From Clostridiales bacterium (GTDB taxonomy: Bacteria > Bacillota > Clostridia > Oscillospirales > Acutalibacteraceae): a stretch of DNA of 64,000 nt. Shown piece by piece: positions 41,653-51,121 of the stretch. A program made the position numbers and the translations under genes. The notes beneath the pieces are model-generated. The model saw only the letters and a list, made by a program, of their open reading frames with translations, did no database searches and was not told the DNA's origin. Within the stretch, counting starts at the first letter, position 1, and each line of letters opens with the position of its first letter. The stretch is taken from assembly GCA_022799115.1 (NCBI GenBank), contig JAAWNT010000002.1, positions 1-64,000 on the forward strand, read 5' to 3'.

Positions 41653-42752
41653 AGGTGGGCATATTGTCCATGCAGAGAATCTGTAATTACGGATCCTATT
41701 TGCAGGCTTGGGCGCTTAAACATATTCTGATAGAGATGGGGCACGAGGTGAGTTTTGTGGACTATACCCCGGGGCCCCCTTTGCTTATTGAAAAAATTCC
41801 GCTCACCCGCCGGATTCAGGCAAAGCTGTTGTCTCTTTGGCGGTGGAAAAGCCGTTCGGGGCGCGCCGCCCGCAGAAGGGAGCGCAATCTGGATTTTGAA
41901 CGTTGGTTTGAGCGGGAGTGCCTGCCCACTTTGGGCGTTGTGAAACAGCGGAACTGCCGGCCCAAGCTGGATCTCCTCATCATCGGCAGCGACGAGGTTT
42001 TTAACTGTATGCAGACCAACCCGCAGGTGGGCTATTCCAAGGAGCTGTTCGGGGAGGGAAACCGGGCGCAAAAGGTAATTAGCTATGCTGCGTCCTTCGG
42101 GTTTACCACGTTGGAGCAGCTCAAGGAAAAAAAGGTGGACCGAGAGATTGGAGAACTGCTTTCCCGGTTCAACGCGCTGTCGGTGCGGGACCGCAATTCC
42201 CAGGAAATAATCCGCGCCCTTACCGGGCGGACGGCTCCGCTCCATGCGGACCCAGTGTTATTGTATGACTTTACGCCCATGATGCCCCAGCGCACCGTTT
42301 GCAGGAATACCATCTTGGTTTACGCCTATGCCGGAAGAATGCAGCCTGAGGAAATTCAGGCTATTCAGGATTTTGCCAGGAAACATGGGAAAAAATTAGC
42401 GTCGGTGGGAACCTATCAGCCTTTTTGCCAGCAGCATATTCCAACGGCCACACCCTTCGAGCTGCTGGCTTATGTGAGAGATGCAGATTACGTGGTAACT
42501 GATACATTTCATGGATGTATATATTCTATAAAATATTATAAAAGTTTTTGCGTTTTTATGCGTTGTAGCAATCGCCAAAAAATAGAAACGATATTGGAGC
42601 TATTTCGTCAGAGGGACAGGAGTGTAGAAAAAATAGACGATTTTGAGAAGATTTTAGTGCGAAATTCCGATATTTTCGTCAAAAACCAGATTTTAGATGA
42701 GATAATTTGTAAATCAATGAAATATCTGGAAGACGAGACGAAAACGTTGTGA
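41649..42752 (+). CDS. Polysaccharide pyruvyltransferase-family protein (pair 3)
   Basis: 367 residues of the PF04230 family: NYGSYLQAWALKHILIEMG, LIIGSDEVFNCMQT, SVRDRNSQEII and TDTFHGCIYSIKYY. GTG 41649 has AAGGAGG about 9 bases upstream. From about 42480 to the end, and on to 42860, the DNA becomes clearly AT-rich compared with the rest of the gene, which suggests a different origin for the 3' end or relaxed constraint; the reading frame is intact. Confidence 0.87.
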   Translation: MKVGILSMQRICNYGSYLQAWALKHILIEMGHEVSFVDYTPGPPLLIEKIPLTRRIQAKLLSLWRWKSRSGRAARRRERNLDFERWFERECLPTLGVVKQRNCRPKLDLLIIGSDEVFNCMQTNPQVGYSKELFGEGNRAQKVISYAASFGFTTLEQLKEKKVDREIGELLSRFNALSVRDRNSQEIIRALTGRTAPLHADPVLLYDFTPMMPQRTVCRNTILVYAYAGRMQPEEIQAIQDFARKHGKKLASVGTYQPFCQQHIPTATPFELLAYVRDADYVVTDTFHGCIYSIKYYKSFCVFMRCSNRQKIETILELFRQRDRSVEKIDDFEKILVRNSDIFVKNQILDEIICKSMKYLEDETKTL

Positions 42753-42869
42753 TTTATTTTTCATTTTCGATACTGTTTTGTGATTATAGTAGGATTGCGA
42801 AATGGAAAAATAAAGGTATAATTATTAAATATAAGCAGACATGAATTGTAAAGGGAAAGGAAGGGAAGC

Positions 42870-45800
42870 ATGAAAACGGCAAAGCGTATGATTAGCCTGC
42901 TGTTATGCTGTGTGCTTTTAGTAACCGTATTTGGGGGCGCCGGCCAGGATGCGCACGCGCAGACGGAAAGCACACTATCAATAGACAGCATCGTAACGGA
43001 TTTAAGTTCTCCGCAGCCGGCGGGAGCTGCTCTTACCATCACAGCCAAGGGCAGCGGCGGCACCGGAGGATTGCAGTATAAGTTTTCTTACGAAAAGGAC
43101 GGCGCCTGGGTACGCATCCAGGATTATTCCAAGTCCGACACCGCGCGCTTTAGACCTCCTGTGGCGGGCGATTACACGCTGACCGTGTTCGTCAAGGATA
43201 CCTCCGGCGCGGAAATCGCGAAGGGGATCCCCTTCGCCGCCAAAGAGGCGGTCCCAGTGACAGCGAGCCCTTTAAGCGTGGGTCCGTCCGAATCCCAGCC
43301 TGTGGGTTCGGTGGTTTCTCTGAAAACCTCGGCCGGCGGCGGTCAGGGGGACTTCGAGTATAAGTTTTCCTATGAAAAGGATGGAAATTGGGTTCGCATC
43401 CAGGATTACTCTCCCTCTTCGGAGGCGCTTTGGGTTCCTTCCGAGACGGGCAATTACACTTTGGTGGCCTTTGTCAGGGACGCTGCCGGAACAGAAGTTG
43501 TAAGTTCCGCCCCGTTCCAGGTTACCGCTCCGCCCAAGATTTCGGTGGACTTTATCTCTGCGGTTCCTTCTTCCGGCCAGCAGGTGGGCGATACGGTGGC
43601 CCTGTCCGCCAAGGGCAGCGGGGGAGTGGGCCAGCTGCAATACAAATTCTCCTATGAAAAGGACGGCGTCTGGGTTCGCATCCAGGACTATTCCTCCTCC
43701 AACACGGCCCAGTGGGTGCCTCAGCAGCCGGGCGATTACACGCTTACGGTATTCATCAGAGACGCAAACGGAACCGAGATCGCCAAGGGAACTCCCTTTC
43801 GTGTGGAGGCGGGGGATCCGCCTGTAATCACTGAGCTTTCGGTGGATAAGCCGTCTCCCCAGCACGCGGGCAACTCGCTTCAGCTTTCCGCTCAGGCAAG
43901 CAAAGGCGTGGGCCAGCTGCAATATAAGTTCTCTTATGAAAAGGACGGCGTTTGGGTGCGTATTCAGGATTATTCCTCCTCCCAAACCGCCACATGGACC
44001 CCGGAACAGCCCGGCGACTATCAGTTGGTGGTGTTTGTCAAAGACAGCCAGGGCGTCGAGGTAACGAAGGGAATGCCTTACCGGGTAACCGAATCCATTC
44101 CGCTTAGGATACGTTCCTTTACAGCGGACATACCTTCCCCTCAATACACCGGCTCCTCCATTCGCCTGACCGCCGAAGGAGAGGGCGAGGGGAAATTACA
44201 GTATCAATTCCTCTGCCGGATCGACGGAGTGTGGGAGGAAATCCAGGGCTATTCTGACAAAAGCTCCGCGGTGTGGGAGCCTGCGATTGCAGGGAACTAC
44301 GCTCTGGCGGTTTATGTAAAGAACTCCCAGGGACAGGAGACCAGCAAGATCCTTACTTATGAGATCAAAGCCAAAAAGCCCATTGTCATCGCCAGCTTCC
44401 AGGCAGAGAAGAGTTCGCCGCAGCTGGTGGGAACCCAGATTAAACTCACCGCCAGCGCAAGCGGCGGCGAGGGAGCGCTGCAATACCGCTTCGCCTATCA
44501 AAAAGACGGCCAGTGGATGACCTTGAGAGACTACTCCGCACAAGGCGCCGCGACCTGGACTCCGATCACCGCAGGGACCTATACCTTGGGAGTGTTTGTC
44601 AAGGATTCGTCGGGGACCGAGGAGCTCAAGACCATGTCCTTCCAGATTCGCACTCCCGACCCCATTGTAGTGACCGCACTGCTGGCTTCCCCCAACGACA
44701 GCCAGATGCTGGGCAGCGAGGTTGCCCTGGCGGCTTCGGCCAGGGGAGGCGAGGGAGAGCTTCGTTACCGCTTTGCTTACCGCAAGGGCGAAGTCAATTG
44801 GACAACCATCCAGGATTATTCCTCTCAGCAGGCGATACGCTGGACGCCTAGAGAGGCGGGAGAATATCAGGTTGCCGTATTCGTCAAGGACGCGATGGGC
44901 AATGAAGAACAAAAATCTCTTTCTTATGTTGTGAATCAGCCGGATCCTGTGGAAGTGACCAAATTTACCATGGATCTTCCCTCTCCTCAGCAGCCTGGAA
45001 CCACCGTTTATTTGTCGGCTTCGGCTAAGGGCGGCGTGGGAGACTATCAATATCGCTTTGCGTACAAAGAGGGCGCCAACTGGGTATATCTGGGGGATTA
45101 TTCCTCTAGAAACTATGCTACCTGGACGCCGTCGAAGCCTGGCGTCTATACCCTTGGCGCGTTTGTCAGGGATCGCTTGGGGGCCGAGGGACAAAAGACC
45201 GCTTCGTTTACCATTGAACAGAAAGACGAGCCGTTGGAGATCACCGGATTTTCGACGGATAAAGCGTCTCCCCAATTGGAGGGCGCTTCCATAAAGCTGA
45301 CCGCGCAGGCAAAGGGGGGCAGTGGATCTTTGGAATACCGTTTCTCCTACCAGCAGGCGGGAGGAAGCTGGACCACAATCCGGGACTATGGCTCCAACAG
45401 CGCCACTTGGACGCCCCAGCAGGCGGGATTGTATACCCTGCGGGTGACGGTACGCAGCGGAAACAAGGAGATCAGCCGGGACGTCAGTTATGTGGTCAAC
45501 CGATATATCGCCGCCGATACGGGGGGAATCACCCTGTCCGGCACGAAGGGAACCGTTCCGGCGGGCAAGAATCTCTATGTGAAGGCCACTGGTTCCAGTA
45601 AGATCAAATGGACCACGGACAATCCCTCAATCGCAACGGTTTCTGAGGAAGGCTATATCCTGGGCGTGAATCCGGGACAGGCCAGAATCGTGGCTTATGA
45701 CGACGCGGGGCGCAGGGTATCCTGTATCGTTACGGTAGAAAAGGCGGCCCCTGTTAAATTTGCCTATACCTCCCCGAACATCGTGCCAAAAACCGGAGAG

Positions 45801-46895
45801 GTCACTCTGGTGGCCATTACGGATCTGACCCGTACCGAGGTGGAGTTCGACGTTCAGCAGGGAAGCGGGTCCAAAACCGTCAAAGCCACGCAAAAGGTGA
45901 AAGACGGGAATACATACAAGTGGACGGTTAAGATCAGCGCCACCAGCGCGGGAGTCTTTAACGTGAAAGCCTACTCCAAAGCGGGAGGCGGCGGCTGGGA
46001 AACCTGTGACGACGGAAAAACCAGTATGTTTGTTACCAGCTCTACCGACGTAATGACCACCCGGGTGGAGGAACGCCGGGCCAGCGACCGCTGCCTGGAC
46101 TTTATTGCCACCTGCGAGGGTTTTTCCTCTCAAGTCTATCCGGATACGTTGGCGGGAAACATCCCCACCATTGCTTATGGATATGTGTTCTATCCGGGAC
46201 AGACTTTTTACAACAACCTGACCAGAGACGAGGGCTGGGCCTTGTTGGTACAGGAGACCAACCGTGGGGGATATACCTCCTCGGTGAACCAATTCCTCAC
46301 CGGTAACTCCATTCGCTGCAATCAACAGCAGTTTGATTCTTTGGTTTCTTTTTCCTATAATGTGGGGACCGGATGGATTACCAGCAGCAACACCAAGGAT
46401 TTGCGCAATATCCTGCTGCGCGCCCGTTCTACCGTCGGTAATGGCGGCAGCGGCGTCACCATTACCACAGGCATCGTCAGCGGCGGCGGAGAGGGAATCA
46501 ATGTGCGCTCCGGTCCGGGGACCAATTATCCGGTAAAATATGCCCTGAGCGACGGAACCGTGGTGGCCTTAATCGATCAGACCAAATACAATGGCGCTTG
46601 GTATAAATTGAAAACCAACGACGGAAGCGCGGCTTACTGTCATTCGGATTATATTGTCAATGTGGTGACGACGGGAGATTCTTCAGGCGGAAGCTCCGGG
46701 GGGCTGGATCTTAATTGCGTGGATAAAGACGCTTTGATTATGGAGATGGCCTCGTGGCACCACGCCGGAGGAAAGTGTGTGTTAGGCTTGCTGACCCGCC
46801 GGTTTGACGAGCTGGAGATTTTCCTGTACGGAGAGTATGGCCGCGGCTATCGCCTTAGTGACCATAAATTTCCCATTCCCTCCTGTTATCAATAA
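42870..46895 (+). CDS. Secreted GH24 lysozyme with nine repeats and an inserted SH3b domain
   Basis: 1341 residues. Signal peptide 1 to about 30 (cleavage near AHA-Q). Nine copies of a module of about 93 residues follow to about 880; each has a Y(K/R)F(S/A)Y core, RIQDYS-like block and AGDYTL.VFVKD block, like Y_Y_Y/triple-tyrosine or Ig-like folds. A BIG2 domain is at about 890-965. A GH24 muramidase begins at about 1070 (CEGF with Glu1083, then PTIAYGYVF and FDSLVSFSYNVG). An SH3b domain (GINVRSGPGTNYPV..) sits at about 1205-1270, and after it the end of the lysozyme fold resumes (WHHAGGKCVLGLLTRRFDELEIFL). The protein should bind the cell surface and cut peptidoglycan glycan. It may remodel the host wall or attack competitors. 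Confidence 0.88.
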   Translation: MKTAKRMISLLLCCVLLVTVFGGAGQDAHAQTESTLSIDSIVTDLSSPQPAGAALTITAKGSGGTGGLQYKFSYEKDGAWVRIQDYSKSDTARFRPPVAGDYTLTVFVKDTSGAEIAKGIPFAAKEAVPVTASPLSVGPSESQPVGSVVSLKTSAGGGQGDFEYKFSYEKDGNWVRIQDYSPSSEALWVPSETGNYTLVAFVRDAAGTEVVSSAPFQVTAPPKISVDFISAVPSSGQQVGDTVALSAKGSGGVGQLQYKFSYEKDGVWVRIQDYSSSNTAQWVPQQPGDYTLTVFIRDANGTEIAKGTPFRVEAGDPPVITELSVDKPSPQHAGNSLQLSAQASKGVGQLQYKFSYEKDGVWVRIQDYSSSQTATWTPEQPGDYQLVVFVKDSQGVEVTKGMPYRVTESIPLRIRSFTADIPSPQYTGSSIRLTAEGEGEGKLQYQFLCRIDGVWEEIQGYSDKSSAVWEPAIAGNYALAVYVKNSQGQETSKILTYEIKAKKPIVIASFQAEKSSPQLVGTQIKLTASASGGEGALQYRFAYQKDGQWMTLRDYSAQGAATWTPITAGTYTLGVFVKDSSGTEELKTMSFQIRTPDPIVVTALLASPNDSQMLGSEVALAASARGGEGELRYRFAYRKGEVNWTTIQDYSSQQAIRWTPREAGEYQVAVFVKDAMGNEEQKSLSYVVNQPDPVEVTKFTMDLPSPQQPGTTVYLSASAKGGVGDYQYRFAYKEGANWVYLGDYSSRNYATWTPSKPGVYTLGAFVRDRLGAEGQKTASFTIEQKDEPLEITGFSTDKASPQLEGASIKLTAQAKGGSGSLEYRFSYQQAGGSWTTIRDYGSNSATWTPQQAGLYTLRVTVRSGNKEISRDVSYVVNRYIAADTGGITLSGTKGTVPAGKNLYVKATGSSKIKWTTDNPSIATVSEEGYILGVNPGQARIVAYDDAGRRVSCIVTVEKAAPVKFAYTSPNIVPKTGEVTLVAITDLTRTEVEFDVQQGSGSKTVKATQKVKDGNTYKWTVKISATSAGVFNVKAYSKAGGGGWETCDDGKTSMFVTSSTDVMTTRVEERRASDRCLDFIATCEGFSSQVYPDTLAGNIPTIAYGYVFYPGQTFYNNLTRDEGWALLVQETNRGGYTSSVNQFLTGNSIRCNQQQFDSLVSFSYNVGTGWITSSNTKDLRNILLRARSTVGNGGSGVTITTGIVSGGGEGINVRSGPGTNYPVKYALSDGTVVALIDQTKYNGAWYKLKTNDGSAAYCHSDYIVNVVTTGDSSGGSSGGLDLNCVDKDALIMEMASWHHAGGKCVLGLLTRRFDELEIFLYGEYGRGYRLSDHKFPIPSCYQ
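42975..45510 (+). repeat. Nine tandem 280-bp coding repeats
   Basis: Nine copies of a module of about 93 codons. Copies 1-4 are very alike (KFSYEKDG.WVRIQDYS in each); copies 5-9 are more diverged. This points to recent duplication of the first four and could allow copy-number change by recombination. Confidence 0.85.
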
Positions 46896-46910
46896 ACAGT
46901 GACAAGCATA

Positions 46911-46953
46911 AGAGCTATGCGGACCGCTTTTCGGTATCGCATAGCTCTTTTTT
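46911..46953 (+). terminator. Terminator after the GH24 gene
   Basis: AGAGCTATGCG pairs with GCATAGCTCT around an inner CCG/CGG, followed by six T. It lies about 16 bases after the stop codon. Confidence 0.85.
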
Positions 46954-47040
46954 ATGTACTGGGGGTTGATGGAGGTTCATGCATAAGGGGATGAAAACAG
47001 CTTCGGGATCAAAGTTGATGAAGCGTTAAACGGTTTGCTT

Positions 47041-49284
47041 TTATCGAAGCTTTACCACTGTAATGGAGGTGTTGGAGAAACATATTGACACCCCGGAGCC
47101 GTTCAGCAGCCCAATGGAAAGATCCGCGTCAGGGCTGGATAGAATAGCGGCGCCTCCTAAGTTGGTGTCTACCAGTCCCCAGGCGATGGCGTCCGCTGCG
47201 CCGCCCGGATAGAGAGAGCCGTTCACCTCCAATTCCACCCGGATTCCTTGGTATTGACAGGCGCACTGGCAGCAGGCTGTGGTGCGATAATTCACAAGAT
47301 AATCGCCGGCAGGCAGAAGGATTCTCTGATCTCCAGGTCGGTGAACGATCCCATCCCCGCTGAGAATTACATTTTCCTGAAGTGGCAGAAGATCATGGAA
47401 GGCTACTTCATACCGCGGCGTGGTTGCGATATGGGCGTATTGGGAAGACCATTCGCCGGATGGACCGGTTGCTCCAGTCGGGCCAGTAGGACCGGTGGGG
47501 CCGGTTGCTCCTGTTCCGGTGGGCCCAGTCGGGCCGGTGGGTCCCGCTGCTCCGGCAGCGCCGGGTTGCCCTGCGGGTCCTGTGGGGCCGGCGGGAATGG
47601 TAAATAAAAGCTGTGCGCCGTCCTCCGTGGGGATCTTGCTGACATTGGCCTGGCTGCCGGGGTCGCCGGTGACTGTTCCAATGACGGTAATGACTGGGGT
47701 TGCCCCTGGGGATCCCGTAGGTCCAGCGTCGCCGGGAGAACCATCCGCTCCGGCGGGTCCTGTGGGGCCTGTCGGTCCAGTGGGCCCGGTTGGGCCAGTG
47801 GGACAGGTAGGACACTGAGTACGGATCACCACAGTTTCCACCGTATTGCTGTCGGAAGAGGCGGATCGGTCGGCGCCTGTTTCATCCGTGAAATGATAGG
47901 AGATTTCCCCTTGATTGGATAGGATAGAAAAATTCTCCAATGTGTCCTCCGCCCGCACCTGAAAGGTGATTTCCACGGTTTCTCCTACTGCTACCGCGTC
48001 CAGGGGAATTCCGGCGTCCAGTTGGCTGTCATCCCGGCGGACCTCATTGACCGCCAGACTGCCGGGAACCAGGACGACGCCCTCCGGGATGCTGTCGCGA
48101 ACCACAATTTGGGTTACTCCACTGGGACCGCTGTTGGAAAAAGTCAGCCGATAGGTGATGATTTCTCCCGGGCCTACCGCCATAACGTCGGCGCTTTTTG
48201 TAAAATCGGTGACAGGGGCTTGTTGCAGCTGATAGAGGGAAATGTCATCCACAATAAAGTCGTTTCCATTGCCCGCTTCTCCCTGGCTGTAAAAGGACAC
48301 GGTAAGGGCGTTGGTGTTTCCGCTGTTGATGGTATCCCCAATTTGATTCCAGGTGGGGATGACGGTTGTGGAGAGGTCGCCGTCCAGATTCTGATCAAAC
48401 AGCAGCTCTCGGGCCGCGTTTTCAACGGTTACCCGCAATCGGGGAGGCATGTCTCCGGGGCGGGAATCCAGGTTGGAGATCCAGACGGAAAAGACGTATT
48501 CCGTGTTGGGCTGGACGGCGACTGTTTCCGCATAAAATTGTTCTCCGGGAAAATCGCCGTTTATAATGAGCATACGTCCGGTTTCCATGCCTGTGGTATG
48601 ATCGGATAGGTTGTGCCAGGTTCCGTCAAAATTGCCGTTGGTGATGGTATTGGATACGGAATAATACCCGTCCGATGGGGCGTACCAGGAGTAGGGGGCA
48701 TATTGAAAGCTGGTGTTCAGGGGAAACGGAGGGGTGGCTGGACTGGTCTGAACCGGCGTTCCATTGGGCAGGAAGCCCACGGTGCCGAAGTCGGCTCCCT
48801 GAAACAGGTTTTGTCCCACCGTGACATAGGCGTTGAGCTCCAGGGGTTCCTCCCGGTTGGGGGCGTCCAGAAAATACAGGCCTGTGCGGTCGCTGGTAAG
48901 ATTGGTAAGGAAAAGGGTATTGGGGGAAAGGGAATTGACTCGATTGCTCCCTTCCGGTGGATTGGGGACGGAGGCGGAATCCGGATCCGCCGGAAGCGCT
49001 GTAATTACAGCGGCCGCGGCCTGATAGTCCACCGTTCCCTGAATGGCGTTGGGATATCCCCAGGCCTCCACTACCCGATAGGAGCCCTCCGGGACGTTGG
49101 TAAAGCGGAACGCGCCGGTTTGGTCGGTGAGGGCAACCGCGCCCACGCCGGTGGTTGCCCCCAAAACAGAGGGATCTCCCTGCTCCTGAAGCGCGATAGG
49201 AACATTGGATATGGGCCGGTTGGCCCCGTCATACTGGTTGGCGCTGCTTGTAGGATTGAATAATACGGTACCGGATACAATCAT
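47041..49284 (-). CDS. Collagen-like surface protein with SdrD-B, DUF11 and BclA-like C-terminal domains
   Basis: 747 residues. 1-100 resembles an SdrD B-like/CnaB repeat ([26 protein letters not shown]). About 185-350 is a jelly-roll carbohydrate-binding-like domain ([18 protein letters not shown]). About 355-480 is a DUF11 repeat ([22 protein letters not shown]). Two Gly-X-Y collagen tracts of GPTGPT type follow (about 495-535 and 560-605), then a cysteine-containing C-terminal domain (about 610-747) like the trimerising head of BclA-type spore proteins. No signal peptide and no membrane anchor are present, which fits a mother-cell-made spore-surface filament better than a secreted adhesin; this is inference. 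ATG 49284 has GAGGAG 9 bases upstream. Confidence 0.8.
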   Translation of the reverse strand: MIVSGTVLFNPTSSANQYDGANRPISNVPIALQEQGDPSVLGATTGVGAVALTDQTGAFRFTNVPEGSYRVVEAWGYPNAIQGTVDYQAAAAVITALPADPDSASVPNPPEGSNRVNSLSPNTLFLTNLTSDRTGLYFLDAPNREEPLELNAYVTVGQNLFQGADFGTVGFLPNGTPVQTSPATPPFPLNTSFQYAPYSWYAPSDGYYSVSNTITNGNFDGTWHNLSDHTTGMETGRMLIINGDFPGEQFYAETVAVQPNTEYVFSVWISNLDSRPGDMPPRLRVTVENAARELLFDQNLDGDLSTTVIPTWNQIGDTINSGNTNALTVSFYSQGEAGNGNDFIVDDISLYQLQQAPVTDFTKSADVMAVGPGEIITYRLTFSNSGPSGVTQIVVRDSIPEGVVLVPGSLAVNEVRRDDSQLDAGIPLDAVAVGETVEITFQVRAEDTLENFSILSNQGEISYHFTDETGADRSASSDSNTVETVVIRTQCPTCPTGPTGPTGPTGPTGPAGADGSPGDAGPTGSPGATPVITVIGTVTGDPGSQANVSKIPTEDGAQLLFTIPAGPTGPAGQPGAAGAAGPTGPTGPTGTGATGPTGPTGPTGATGPSGEWSSQYAHIATTPRYEVAFHDLLPLQENVILSGDGIVHRPGDQRILLPAGDYLVNYRTTACCQCACQYQGIRVELEVNGSLYPGGAADAIAWGLVDTNLGGAAILSSPDADLSIGLLNGSGVSICFSNTSITVVKLR

Positions 49285-49620
49285 GTCCGATCACTCCTCT
49301 ATGGATAATTCCTTTGCGGCCTTACATATTCCTATGCGCAACAGGAAGCATTGAGCACTTCAAATGAAACGGGGAGCTCAAAGAGGATGGACAATCTCAC
49401 AAGAAGTTATATAATAAAAAACGAAAAGGTCGCCTCAAAAGAGAGAATCGGAATGGCGCGGCAAAATCAAGAGGCGGCGTCAATCACTGAGCGGCTTCGC
49501 AACGGCAAGCTGATAGGAGAAGCAATTTCGCCGCTTGCCAATGGTCAAATATCGGTCGCCTCCTCTGAGAAGGCGAAGGCGGTATAATTTATAACCAAAT
49601 CATGAAAGGAAGAATGTTTT

Positions 49621-50100
49621 ATGAGGGAAATGAGAAGGAAAGACAAGCTCCAGGGAGAAGAGGCGGCGCTTCGGCTGTTGGAACGCTGCGAATATGCGGT
49701 GCTCGCCACAGTCAATGAAGACGGTACCCCTTACTGTATCCCCATCAATCCCGTCTTAATAGAGGGAAATGTGTATTTCCATTGCGCGCGACAGGGACAG
49801 AAGAACGACAATCTTCAGCGTCAAAACGATGTATGTCTGACCTGCGTGGGGGAAACCCGCAGGGTTCCCCTGGAGTTTACCATGGAATATCAGTCGGCGG
49901 TGGCGTTCGGCAAGGCCTGTATGGTGGAGGATACCCAGGAAAAAGTAAAAGCCTTGCGGTTGCTTTGTGAAAAATATGCGGCAAGCAATCTTTCTCATTT
50001 TGAGGAGGAACTGAATCGTTCGTTGAAACACACGGGCGTTTATAAAATCGCCCTTACCAAGGTAACGGGAAAGGGGAGGATTCTGCCCGATAACGGCTGA
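49621..50100 (+). CDS. Pyridoxamine 5'-phosphate oxidase-like (Nim-type) flavoprotein
   Basis: 159 residues with the split beta-barrel of the PNPOx-like superfamily: CEYAVLATVNEDGTPYCIPINPVLIEGNVYFHCARQGQKNDNL is the FMN-binding front of Nim-related proteins. Such proteins bind FMN or haem and have been linked to nitroimidazole reduction, but a specific substrate cannot be inferred. The preceding 49285-49620 stretch has a possible TATAAT at 49583-49588 and no convincing gene. Confidence 0.82.
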   Translation: MREMRRKDKLQGEEAALRLLERCEYAVLATVNEDGTPYCIPINPVLIEGNVYFHCARQGQKNDNLQRQNDVCLTCVGETRRVPLEFTMEYQSAVAFGKACMVEDTQEKVKALRLLCEKYAASNLSHFEEELNRSLKHTGVYKIALTKVTGKGRILPDNG

Positions 50101-50387
50101 CCAATCCCGTAGACGATGGATTTAGCGGTTACATTGGCGATTGCCGCCCTCTGTTCGACCGATGCCGGGAGGATATGCCGGCATCGGTTACGGGATGAGG
50201 CCGTACATTCTCTGTGAAACAGGCCTTCAGAGCATCTGAAATCCCTGAGCTTGGGATGAAAACGGGAAGCCCCTCCCCGCGAAAAGCATGCGGTATCTGG
50301 ACTCAATATGAACGCGCAAAAACCGGATGGAACCGCTTTTTTTGCGGAAGAAGCCCGCAGCCCATCCAGAATTCCTGGGAACAGAAA

Positions 50388-50425
50388 AAACACCGTTGAC
50401 GAAAGCTAGTCCGACAACGGTGTTT
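50388..50425 (-). terminator. Terminator of the trkA pair
   Basis: AAACACCGTTG (50388-50398) pairs with CAACGGTGTTT (50415-50425); on the minus strand it runs into TTTTTT. The rest of 50101-50387 holds a palindrome (ACCGATGCCGG/CCGGCATCGGT, about 50159-50189) after the flavoprotein gene and no gene. Confidence 0.8.
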
Positions 50426-50454
50426 ATTTATTGTATTAATAAAAACAAATAATA

Positions 50455-51108
50455 CTATTTGAAAAGTTTGACCAATTCTTTTTGGCTATTGCCATCGCAA
50501 ACAGCCACAATTTCATCCCCGGAAAACATGATGGTGTTACCTTGGGGAATGATGAGGCGTTCGCCCCGCACCAGGGAAATAATGAGGGAGGATTTGGGCA
50601 TGGGCACGTCCTTTAACGCCATATTGTTGAGAGAAGAGCGTTCCGGGATGATAAAGGTACAGATCGAGGCCTTGCCTTTGTTCAGGCTGGCCAGCAGATG
50701 CATGCCGACGCTTTCCACCTGCTGTTCAATCATACGGGTGATGATCTCGGTGCTGCTCACCGCGTTATCCGCGCCCAGCCGGCGAAGCGCCTCCAGGTTG
50801 CGGGGGTTGTTGGCCCTGGCGATCACTTTGTTCACCAAAAACTTCTTTTTGGCCAACTGAGACGCCACAAGGTTGTCCTGATCGTTGCCGGTAACCGCGA
50901 TAAAGTAATCCGCACGGCCTGCCCCGGCCCGCGCCAGCACCTCGATTTCCGTGCCGTCGCCGTTGATGACTTCAGCGTCCAGCTCGTTGGCGATGTGAAG
51001 ACAACGCAGCTTATCCCGCTCGATCAAAATCACGGTGTAATCCCGGTCTAGCATATTGCGCGCCAGGTGATAGCCCAGCTTGCCGCCGCCCACAATTACT
51101 ATTTTCAT
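50455..51108 (-). CDS. TrkA-type potassium-channel regulatory subunit
   Basis: 217 residues: RCK/TrkA-N Rossmann domain (IVIVGGGKLGYHLARNML; acidic residue ending beta-2 in VILIERD) and TrkA-C domain from about 135. These cytosolic proteins gate TrkH/KtrB-type K+ transporters in response to NAD(H), ATP or c-di-AMP. No transporter subunit is encoded next to it. It is 13 bases downstream of a second TrkA gene. Confidence 0.9.
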   Translation of the reverse strand: MKIVIVGGGKLGYHLARNMLDRDYTVILIERDKLRCLHIANELDAEVINGDGTEIEVLARAGAGRADYFIAVTGNDQDNLVASQLAKKKFLVNKVIARANNPRNLEALRRLGADNAVSSTEIITRMIEQQVESVGMHLLASLNKGKASICTFIIPERSSLNNMALKDVPMPKSSLIISLVRGERLIIPQGNTIMFSGDEIVAVCDGNSQKELVKLFK

Positions 51109-51121
51109 CGGTATCTCCCCC

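Noticed and set aside
47460..47810. CRISPR-like short repeats
   Set aside because: The periodicity is 9 bases and encodes Gly-Pro-Thr collagen triplets; no spacers.
49351..49587. A 78-codon plus-strand frame
   Set aside because: No ribosome site at its start, and repeated GGTCGCCTC and palindromic bits suggest non-coding DNA.
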